Positions 1 through 6,666 of a stretch of DNA of 64,000 bases are shown here, piece by piece (the stretch's first letter is position 1; each line of letters starts with the position of its first letter). The translations under genes were made by a program, and so were the position numbers. The DNA comes from Dyella tabacisoli. Lineage in GTDB: Bacteria; Pseudomonadota; Gammaproteobacteria; Xanthomonadales; Rhodanobacteraceae. The stretch spans positions 744,001-808,000 of the forward strand of contig NZ_KZ857173.1 in assembly GCF_003350925.1 (NCBI RefSeq), in the 5' to 3' direction. The notes beneath the pieces were generated by a model. That model saw only the letters and a list, made by a program, of their open reading frames with translations, was not told the DNA's origin and made no database searches.

Positions 1-1598
1 GGATGGCGAGCGAAGTAATGACGCCCGCTTGCCACGGGCTCGTCAACGCTGCGATTGAGCTTGGTCGCGACTAACGCGCTGCGGATGGTCAGCTCCTCCA
101 GATCGATGCGCATCGCCCGCCAGTCGGCCAGCGCTGCATCGATCCGCGCGCGATTCAGCGGCGCTGCGAAAACCGGCACATCGCCGTAGCGCAGATCGTC
201 GATCTCGGCCGCTATCTCCTGCGCTGCCGATGGCGCGATCGGCACCACGAGAGCATTGCGTGCGAGCAAGTCGCGGGCACGCTCGATCGCCTTGGCTTCG
301 TCGTACAGCGAAGCCGGGTGCCATAGCATGCGCCCGATTTCCATATAGGCCTGGGTCGGCCGGAGGATATCGCGAGCCTGGCAGTGCTCGAATGCAGCCA
401 GCAACGGCATGAGTTCGCCATCGGCATCGAGCTTGCGCAACTGCGTTGTGGCAGCGAGAAAACCTTCGCTGATCTGGTCCCAATACAACGACACGTCAGG
501 ATTCCGGCCGGGGTGATTCCGGGCCGGAGTCACGTCGACATTGATGACCTTTACTCGCGCCTCCGTCGTGCCCTCGCCCACGATAACCGGCGCATGCACT
601 TGCGGCTGCTGGTTCGGTAATGCGCCGGCCGCGGAGATGTCGACGCCATCAAAGCCTAACGCCGGCGCGCGGTAGGGGACGATACCGGTGCGCAGCACCG
701 AGCTGCGGATCAGTACTTGGGCAACATCGTAAGCGTGGCCGTATGGCGATGGCAGGCCCTTGTCGATGACGGCGAACAAACTCTCGACGTCGATGACTAC
801 GGGTACCGGACCTGCGGCGATCAGATTTTCCAAATGGATGTCTGTGCCACCGAGCAGGCGCAACACCGCCAACCAATGACCCAGGCCGCGATAAAAGACC
901 CGCAGCTCGTCTTCGCTTTCACAATAGCGCTGGACAACGAAGGCGGCCCAGCCATAGTCGCCGCGGTCGATCACCTCGGGCACGCGGATGCGGTTGGCGG
1001 CGGTGCCGAAAACGCCGGCAAGAAATGCATCGAGCACGCTGTCGATGCGTAGCGAACGCGGCTTGTACATTACCTCGCCGCCCTCCAGCGACAGCCGCGC
1101 TACGGCTTGGCCGCCCGCGTGCAGATCGCCCTGACCCAGGGCCAGTGCGGTCAGCCGCCCGGCCCGGCGGCCGAGCAGGCGCGCCAGCGCGGCACGGTCG
1201 GTGATAAACCGCATCAATAGTGTTTCGATGGATATTCGCTGCTGGCTGAGTACACGCTGCAGGCGCTTGCGCAGTGCCGGATAGCGACGATCCAGATGCT
1301 CGGCAAATTCCGCTTGCAGCGAGCGTTCGACGAATTGGGCAAAACGACCGGCGTCGTCTTCGGCAACCAATTCACCGGCCCGTTTGGCGGCGTGCAGCTC
1401 CAACAGCAGCACGCGATTGAGCTTGAGTCGCGCCGTATGGTGCACGGCCTCTTCGACCGCCGAGCGAATCAATGCCGCTTCGCCGAGATCGAGCCCTGTG
1501 GATAGTTCCGCGAGGCGGGCAGCGAACGCTGCACGTGTGGAGGCGGTGAAGTGTTCAATGATGCGGGTGAAGGCATCAGGTGTACTTGTCTCGACCAT
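1..1598 (-). CDS. lanM: Class II lanthipeptide synthetase LanM, N-terminal dehydratase part (cut by left edge)
   Basis: LanM enzymes phosphorylate Ser/Thr of a precursor peptide, eliminate the phosphate to give dehydro amino acids, then form thioether rings with a C-terminal LanC-like domain. About 532 residues are visible; the cyclase half lies beyond the left edge. Seen: GDLHAGG (D158, H160), YKPRS (K179), TDIHLENL (D253, H255, N258), VVIDVESLF (D270, E272) and RDILRPT (R409, T415). These correspond to the CylM residues D252/H254, K274, D347/H349/N352, D364/E366 and R506/T512 (CylM numbering from memory), with nearly identical spacing, so the dehydratase site looks intact. The start is the ATG at 1596-1598; a GGAAGGA lies rather far upstream. 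It is 98 bp downstream of the precursor gene on the same strand, so co-transcription is likely. Family assignment is firm; the product is unknown. Confidence 0.93.
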   Translation of the reverse strand, partial: MVETSTPDAFTRIIEHFTASTRAAFAARLAELSTGLDLGEAALIRSAVEEAVHHTARLKLNRVLLLELHAAKRAGELVAEDDAGRFAQFVERSLQAEFAEHLDRRYPALRKRLQRVLSQQRISIETLLMRFITDRAALARLLGRRAGRLTALALGQGDLHAGGQAVARLSLEGGEVMYKPRSLRIDSVLDAFLAGVFGTAANRIRVPEVIDRGDYGWAAFVVQRYCESEDELRVFYRGLGHWLAVLRLLGGTDIHLENLIAAGPVPVVIDVESLFAVIDKGLPSPYGHAYDVAQVLIRSSVLRTGIVPYRAPALGFDGVDISAAGALPNQQPQVHAPVIVGEGTTEARVKVINVDVTPARNHPGRNPDVSLYWDQISEGFLAATTQLRKLDADGELMPLLAAFEHCQARDILRPTQAYMEIGRMLWHPASLYDEAKAIERARDLLARNALVVPIAPSAAQEIAAEIDDLRYGDVPVFAAPLNRARIDAALADWRAMRIDLEELTIRSALVATKLNRSVDEPVASGRHYFARH

Positions 1599-1696
1599 CG
1601 TTTGCTCGGAATCCTTCCAGTTCAGGAGGCAGTTCGCAAAACTATCGATGATAAACGCGCAGCCAAAAGCGGACTGCGCGTTGATTGAAGCTTAGT

Positions 1697-1900
1697 TCAA
1701 CAGCAGTCACACCCGCCGAACCCGCCGCACGAAACGGTGGTCGCGCTGGTAAACATATTCATCCCCGCGGTCGAGCTGGTCAGTGCCGCCTCGGTCGCTG
1801 CCGCACCTTCGATGTAGAGTGGACCGGCCGGATTCTCCATGCCGTCAATGCTGTCCGAACCGCTGAGCCAGCCCGAAACGATATCGTCAGTCTGTTGCAT
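1697..1900 (-). CDS. Putative class II lanthipeptide precursor peptide (67 aa)
   Basis: A 67-residue peptide directly upstream of lanM. The N-terminal ~40 residues look like an acidic leader (MQQTDDIVSGWLSG, then MENPAGPLYIEG). The C-terminus is a Ser/Thr- and Cys-rich core, TSATTVSCGGFGGCDCC, with four Cys in the last eleven residues and no Cys earlier. Ala-Gly in SSTAG (residues 41-45) is one possible double-Gly-like cleavage point; the Gly in IEGAAA is another. A strong ribosome site, TTAGGAG, sits 7 nt before the ATG. I recall small peptides with a conserved NPAGPL leader motif annotated DUF6229 near LanM genes, but cannot verify that here. No transporter or protease is visible nearby; these would have to be to the left. 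It could be another small peptide, but position and composition argue strongly for a LanM substrate. Confidence 0.82.
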   Translation of the reverse strand: MQQTDDIVSGWLSGSDSIDGMENPAGPLYIEGAAATEAALTSSTAGMNMFTSATTVSCGGFGGCDCC

Positions 1901-2343
1901 AGCGTTACTCCTAAGCTATCGAGTTGGATTTGAATGGCAGCCAATCCCACTTCTCCGGGATTGAAGCCATTCCCGAACATTGATATTCAAGACGTATGCG
2001 GGAGCCCCTCTCCAAGCCGACGCAGTTGCGCGCCGAAGCCCTCTGTGGAAACACCGCGCCATACGTTGAGCGCAATGGGGCACGGTTGTCAACGCGAAAT
2101 GCCAGCCTCACTTATCACTATCTGATGCGCTCTTGGGGCTTCTTAGCCGCACACAGGCTGACCCCGCCCCCGCCTATCGATCTTCACCGGCTGGCGATCG
2201 ATACCCGACCTTGACCGGCACAGCCTCTTTCACGCCATCGTCACGTATGAGATGAGCCGCATCATTAACGGTCGTCCCTTCTCGGATCAAAGGAATATCG
2301 ATATCTCAGGGGTGCTTGAACCCTTCTGTTAGGTGGATGTGCC
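1901..2343. other. Non-coding stretch upstream of the lanthipeptide precursor
   Basis: About 440 bp between the precursor gene (leftward) and the AraC remnant (rightward). No open frame here has convincing coding character. It must hold the leftward promoter for the precursor and lanM; I see no convincing -35/-10 pair. The only clear element is the ribosome site next to 1900. Confidence 0.5.
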
Positions 2344-2863
2344 ATGCCTGCCGACAGCAACCTGAAGGTCGATTTCTACAGCAAGGATCCCTCTGAGATA
2401 CAAGAGTATCTAGGGAAAATTTACGCCGACAATGCCTTCCAGGTCGGTGGAAAGCAGAAGTATGTGAAAACACGAATTCGCTTTTTATCAGAAAGCACGC
2501 GCGAGTCCTTTCTGATTATCTCGTGCACGGGTGGCAGCGCTGTCTACAGTCGCGATGATCTTTCGGCAGCGTGTTCGCCGGGGGTGATCGTCCCTATTTC
2601 AGCAACAGGCAACTCGCTGCGTATCGGCGGCCATGCCTTCGCTGCCGCCAGTTACAGCGACAAGATTGCAGGAATATGCCATTTCGTTGCTGCTTGAAAT
2701 GCATCCTCACAACTACAGCCGCTTCTTTGAGCGCGCGGATAATGCACCCACCTGCCCCGATCATCGCCCACTCGGCGCATTGAATCGCTTACGCAAGGTG
2801 GTATACGACCGGATCAGCCGGGTAAGACATGAGATGAACTCGGTCCAAAGGCAGGAGCCTTAG
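2344..2863 (+). pseudogene. Frameshifted, truncated AraC-family regulator remnant
   Basis: Two reading frames together resemble the N-terminal sensor domain (AraC_binding_2 type) of an AraC/XylS-family activator. The first frame (2344-2697) has the typical opening DPSEIQEYLGKIYADNAF and a beta-rich stretch. A different frame (about 2633-2863) then carries LQEYAISLLLEMHPHNYS, like the linker motif LLxxxPHNYS that in this family directly precedes the DNA-binding domain. The two helix-turn-helix motifs are absent: the second frame ends after about 76 residues in unrelated sequence. At least one frameshift and a C-terminal deletion are needed. Next to a lanthipeptide locus it may be a lost cluster regulator. 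A short functional protein from the first frame alone is possible but unlikely. Confidence 0.62.
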
Positions 2864-3056
2864 CCTGTCGCCGGTTATGGCCCGGCCGAGCGATCACGCG
2901 AATCGCTGCCCGGCGGCCAGTCGGATGGCATAGGTCGAATCGTTGACGAGGTTGTAAGGCGCCGTCTTACGAGCCTCAAGAACTTGACGCATTGGCTAAA
3001 AGCAGCCCAACTTCTTTAATCTTGACGCAGCTAAAGAAATGCGTACAGATTAAGCC

Positions 3057-3737
3057 ATGGGAATTTACGATTTATCGGTTCGCGCCATTCGGGCTGTCTA
3101 TAGCGCTCACATCGCGACACCGCCAGTTTTAGATGCCGACACAGTATTCCCCGCAGCCCAGCGCTTTGCCGCCGCGTGGCCAGAGATCCGCGAAGAGGCG
3201 CTACTGCTTGCTCGCCAACTGCACAAGGTGCCGCGCTTTCATGAGCTGATGAAAGAGCAGTCGGAAATTTCGGCGAATGACGGCCGCGACTGGCGCCTCT
3301 TTCTATTGAAGGTCTACGGCGTCGATATCGCAAAGAATATGGCGGCCTGCCCTCGCCTCGCCGAGTTGATCTCGTCCGAACCCGACGTGCTTTCCGCGAC
3401 GCTATCCTTTCTGGCTCCGCACAAGCACATTCCCAGGCATAGCGGCCCGTTCAAAGGGGTACTGCGCTTTCAGCTCGGGGTATCGGTACCGCTGGCAGAG
3501 GACGGTCGTCCGGCATCTGTGCTCGCTATTGAAGATGTGGAATATCGCATCGGCGATGGCGACTACCTGCTATGGGATGACACCTTCGCGCACGAGGTAT
3601 GGAACCGGAGCGACGAGACACGGGTAGCGCTACTGCTCGATGTACGCAGGCGCAATATGCCCAGGGGCCTGACCCTGCTTTCGCGACTGCTGATCGCCAT
3701 GATCGGATTTACCGCCCGGTTTCGCGGTTTGGCGTAA
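3057..3737 (+). CDS. Aspartyl/asparaginyl beta-hydroxylase family protein (LpxO-like)
   Basis: 226 residues of the Asp/Asn beta-hydroxylase fold, Fe(II)/2-oxoglutarate dioxygenases that include LpxO, which adds the 2-hydroxyl to lipid A acyl chains at the inner membrane. Seen: HIPRHSGPFKGVLRFQLG (first iron His with the HxG...LR.xLG signature), DDTFAHEVWN (second iron His) and RVALLLDVRR (2-oxoglutarate-binding Arg strand). The ends are hydrophobic or basic, as in LpxO-type proteins, with a possible membrane-associated C-terminal helix (LLSRLLIAMIGFTA). It stands alone between the AraC remnant and the alginate lyase. Some lanthipeptide clusters contain Asp hydroxylases, but resemblance to LpxO makes a lipid or envelope substrate more likely. 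Start from the ATG at 3057; no strong ribosome site is visible. Confidence 0.8.
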   Translation: MGIYDLSVRAIRAVYSAHIATPPVLDADTVFPAAQRFAAAWPEIREEALLLARQLHKVPRFHELMKEQSEISANDGRDWRLFLLKVYGVDIAKNMAACPRLAELISSEPDVLSATLSFLAPHKHIPRHSGPFKGVLRFQLGVSVPLAEDGRPASVLAIEDVEYRIGDGDYLLWDDTFAHEVWNRSDETRVALLLDVRRRNMPRGLTLLSRLLIAMIGFTARFRGLA

Positions 3738-3784
3738 ACGTCCGCCATTCACGGCAACATGAATAAGGACAGGAGAAGAGAACG

Positions 3785-4873
3785 ATGCCGAGAATAGCGA
3801 CCTTGCAAACCCTGGGGATACTCGCTGGCATGGCGATGGCATTGTCCGGCGCCGGCTGCGCCACGGTCGGCCATGAAGCACCAAGCTCCCCCTCCCCCAT
3901 CCTGGGCTGGTGCTCTGTCACTTCTGAAAATACGGGCCCAGCGAAAACCATTCTCGACGTCGCCTTGCATCATCTCGACGACCGGCCAGGCGCCATAGCG
4001 CACGTACATACGGAGGGGACCCTGCCGCATCAGGGCATACGCGATCAAAGCATGGCGGCGGAGAAGGACTGGCCGATCATGCGCCGCGCCGCGCAGGCCT
4101 GGAGGATCAACGGCGATCCGCGCTACCTGAAACAAGTCGATGCCTACTTGGCGGCTTGGGCCGGCACTTACCAGCCGGACTTCAATCCGATCGACGAGAC
4201 AAATCTGGATGGACTGATTGACGCCTATATGTTGACGGCCGACGCCTTAAGTCCAAGCACGCGAACCATGGCACAGGCGCTGCTACGCAAGCTCGGCACC
4301 GGCTATATCGATCGGATCCAGCACGCGCGCCGGCCTGGGCCTGCCACCACGATCAACAATTGGCAGAGCCATCGGGTCAAGCTGATCGCGCTCAGTGCGG
4401 CCGCGCTGGGCGACCGCGCCATGCTGAGCAGCGCTTTTGCGATATTCAAACAACAAGTCGCCGATAACATTCGGCCTGATGGCTCGGTGATCGATTTCGG
4501 CGAGCGCGATGCGTTGCATTACGTGGTCTACGACTTGCAGCCCCTGGTGCAAGCCACACTCGCCGCAAAGCCTTATGGTATCGGCGGCGACTGGCTGAAC
4601 TACCGGACCTCGCAGGGTGCTTCGCTGCGTCTGGCGCTCGATTGGCTGCGCCCCTATGCCGAAGGTCAGCGCAGCCATCAAGAGTTTGTGCACACCAAGG
4701 TGCCGTTCGACCTGGCCCGACGAGAAGTCGGTGAGCCCGGCTATAGCGGCTTATGGGATGCCAAGACCAGCAGCACGTTGTATTGGCTTGCCGCAAAACT
4801 CGATAGCGGTTACCTGTCCGTGGCGCAAAAGCTGGCACCACAACCACCGGATTGGGTTGGGGTTTGCCGGTAG
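3785..4873 (+). CDS. Alginate lyase family (PL5-like) lipoprotein
   Basis: 362 residues with a lipoprotein signal (hydrophobic stretch 8-24, lipobox LSGAGC), so it is probably exported and anchored to the envelope. The rest matches the alpha/alpha-barrel alginate lyase superfamily: a run of helical repeats with ETNLDGLIDAYMLTADAL and, around residue 194, INNWQSHRVKLIALSAAALGD, which corresponds to the Asn-Asn/His active-site region of PL5 enzymes. A further aromatic motif is DALHYVVYDLQPL. Members cleave mannuronate/glucuronate polymers by beta-elimination; the actual polymer cannot be told from sequence. No alginate synthesis genes are nearby, so an independent degradative or scavenging role is likely. 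Starts 47 bp after the hydroxylase gene, with AGGAGAAGA just upstream of the ATG. Confidence 0.8.
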   Translation: MPRIATLQTLGILAGMAMALSGAGCATVGHEAPSSPSPILGWCSVTSENTGPAKTILDVALHHLDDRPGAIAHVHTEGTLPHQGIRDQSMAAEKDWPIMRRAAQAWRINGDPRYLKQVDAYLAAWAGTYQPDFNPIDETNLDGLIDAYMLTADALSPSTRTMAQALLRKLGTGYIDRIQHARRPGPATTINNWQSHRVKLIALSAAALGDRAMLSSAFAIFKQQVADNIRPDGSVIDFGERDALHYVVYDLQPLVQATLAAKPYGIGGDWLNYRTSQGASLRLALDWLRPYAEGQRSHQEFVHTKVPFDLARREVGEPGYSGLWDAKTSSTLYWLAAKLDSGYLSVAQKLAPQPPDWVGVCR

Positions 4874-4972
4874 CGCGGGGGCATTGTCGCTGCCGGTTGC
4901 CTGCCCCCTAACTAACCGTATGCCAGCTCTGCTACCTTGCAGCACCGCCATCCTCTCAGCGCAAGGTTCGCC

Positions 4973-5905
4973 ATGTCTCGATTCGTCTTACGTCTACTCG
5001 GCCTGTCCTTGCTTTGCGCAGTGAGCTTGCCTTGCGCCAGCGCCGATAGTCCGGCCGCAGCCAAGACACCGACGCCAAAAGAGCTACTGGAGCGATCCAA
5101 GCCGGAAGAGTGGCGTAAGCCCGATCCCGAGAACCTGCTGTTGATGCAACTGCCGCAGGGCCGGGTCATGATTGAATTGGCGCCGGACTTCACCCCACTG
5201 CACGCGGCCAATATCCGCACCTTGGTGCGTGAACATTATTTCGATGGCCTGGCGGTCATACGGGTACAGGACAACTTTGTCTCGCAATGGGGTGATCCCG
5301 AGGACGACGACAAGGGTGATAAGAGCAAGCTGCGCTCACTCGGCAAAGCCAAGCGCACCTTGCCTTCGGAATACACCCGTCCGATCGACAGCAAGCTGCC
5401 GTGGACCGCGCTACCGGACGGCGACGTCTATGCCCCCGAGGTCGGTTTTTCGGAAGGCTTTCCGGCAGCCCGCGATAAAGCCAGCGGACAGGAATGGTTA
5501 ACTCATTGCTATGGCATGGTCGGCGTAGCGCGCGATGTGGGCCCCGAGACCGGTAGCGGCAGCTCGCTGTACGCCGTCATCGGCCAGGCGCCACGCGGCC
5601 TGGATCGCAATCTCGCCATCGCCGGCCGGGTACTGCAAGGCATGGAATACCTTTCTGGACTGCCGCGTGGCACGGGACCGCTGGGTTTCTATGAGAAACC
5701 GGCACAACGGCTGACTATCCAATCCATCCGCCTTGTCGCCGACCTGCCCGCAGCCGAGCGCGGCAAGCTTGAAGTACTGCGCACCGATAGCGCCACCTTC
5801 GCCGCGCTGATCGAAGCCAAGCGCAACCGCCGTGACGACTTCTATAAGCTGCCAGCCGGTAAGATCGACCTTTGCAGCATCAATATCCCGGTACGCGGGC
5901 CGTAA
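4973..5905 (+). CDS. Secreted cyclophilin-type peptidyl-prolyl isomerase
   Basis: 310 residues. The start is the ATG at 4973 (AAGG 6 nt upstream); an upstream in-frame TTG would spoil the signal peptide MSRFVLRLLGLSLLCAVSLPCASA. The mature part begins with a proline isomerase frame: LLMQLPQGRVMIELAPDFTPLHAANIRTLV, YFDGLAVIRVQDNFVSQWGDP (cyclophilin F-[ILV]-Q-[GS]-G-D-like segment) and, later, YAVIGQAPRGLDRNLAIAGRVLQGM. Cyclophilins speed cis/trans isomerisation of X-Pro bonds; with a signal peptide this one should act in the periplasm on folding outer-membrane or secreted proteins. It is longer than the roughly 190-residue periplasmic PpiA type because of insertions and a C-terminal extension. 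Monocistronic by position; short tandem repeats follow it. Confidence 0.88.
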   Translation: MSRFVLRLLGLSLLCAVSLPCASADSPAAAKTPTPKELLERSKPEEWRKPDPENLLLMQLPQGRVMIELAPDFTPLHAANIRTLVREHYFDGLAVIRVQDNFVSQWGDPEDDDKGDKSKLRSLGKAKRTLPSEYTRPIDSKLPWTALPDGDVYAPEVGFSEGFPAARDKASGQEWLTHCYGMVGVARDVGPETGSGSSLYAVIGQAPRGLDRNLAIAGRVLQGMEYLSGLPRGTGPLGFYEKPAQRLTIQSIRLVADLPAAERGKLEVLRTDSATFAALIEAKRNRRDDFYKLPAGKIDLCSINIPVRGP

Positions 5906-5954
5906 GACCTTGATGGTTTTGCTTCCGCCCCGCATATCAGAACATCCTGTTCAT

Positions 5955-6010
5955 CTGCAGTTGTTAGCCTGCAATTGTTAGCCCGCAGTTGTTAGCGTGT
6001 ACTTGCTAGA
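5955..6010. repeat. Four-unit 14-bp tandem repeat
   Basis: Imperfect 14-bp units in tandem: CTGCAGTTGTTAGC, CTGCAATTGTTAGC, CCGCAGTTGTTAGC and a more diverged GTGTACTTGCTAGA. They lie 50 bp after the cyclophilin stop and just before the methyltransferase gene. One of several 13-16 bp tandem repeats near stop codons in this window. Confidence 0.9.
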
Positions 6011-6064
6011 CCTATATCGACGTCAGCCTTTGGCCAACGCCGCCCTTTTCACCGGAAGTTGTCG

Positions 6065-6658
6065 ATGTCGTTGAGCGATACCCTGGCTTTTTTACGCGCA
6101 TGGTTGCGTGATCCGCGCAGCATCGGCGCAGTGGCTCCCTCGGGGCCGGCATTGACGCGATTGATGACAGCTCATATCGGCCAGCTCGACGGCCCGGTGA
6201 TCGAATTGGGCCCCGGCACCGGTGTGTTCACCCGCGCCCTGCTTGAAGGCGGCTTGCCTATCGATCGGCTGGCCTTGATCGAAGCCGACCCCCACTTTGC
6301 CGACGCACTGGCCCGCCGTTATCCGCAAGCTCGCGTGCTAAGCATGGATGCGGCCCAACTGGGTCAAACCCACCCCCTCTTCGGTGAGGAGCGTGCCTGC
6401 GCCATCATCAGCGGCCTGCCGCTGTTGTCGATGCCGACCGAGAAAGTGATCGCGATTCTGCAAGGTGCGTTCGATCAGCAACTGCATGCCGATGGCGTGT
6501 TTTATCAATTCACCTATGGGCCGCGTTGTCCGCTTTCAGACAGCACCCTGCAACAACTCGACCTGGTAGCCGTGCGCGTCGGCAGCGCCTTGCTTAATTT
6601 GCCGCCGGCTTCGGTTTACCGTTTTAGCCGTCGGCCGCAGGCGCGGTTTGTCGCCTAG
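6065..6658 (+). CDS. SAM-dependent methyltransferase, PmtA-like
   Basis: 197 residues of a class I SAM-dependent methyltransferase. Motif I is VIELGPGTGVFTRALL (about residues 45-60), with the acidic ribose-binding end of strand beta2 at ALIEADPHF, and IISGLPLLSMP in the motif IV position. The short size and the opening LRAWLRDPRSIGAVAPSGPALTRLM are typical of the phospholipid N-methyltransferase/rRNA-dimethylase-like group (COG3963) that methylates phosphatidylethanolamine, but the substrate cannot be proved. The start is the ATG at 6065 (GGAAG 6 nt upstream); an in-frame TTG two codons earlier is less likely. Convergent with the ABC exporter gene, only 8 bp between stops. Confidence 0.8.
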   Translation: MSLSDTLAFLRAWLRDPRSIGAVAPSGPALTRLMTAHIGQLDGPVIELGPGTGVFTRALLEGGLPIDRLALIEADPHFADALARRYPQARVLSMDAAQLGQTHPLFGEERACAIISGLPLLSMPTEKVIAILQGAFDQQLHADGVFYQFTYGPRCPLSDSTLQQLDLVAVRVGSALLNLPPASVYRFSRRPQARFVA

Positions 6659-6666
6659 TTTTCTAC

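Noticed and set aside
43-483. Arg/Ala-rich 146-codon open frame on the minus strand
   Set aside because: It is a shadow of the lanM frame, which has a full set of dehydratase motifs in another minus-strand frame.
1911-2111. Possible second small peptide gene upstream of the lanthipeptide precursor
   Set aside because: No leader or Cys/Ser/Thr core, only one Cys near each end, no ribosome site; composition looks random.
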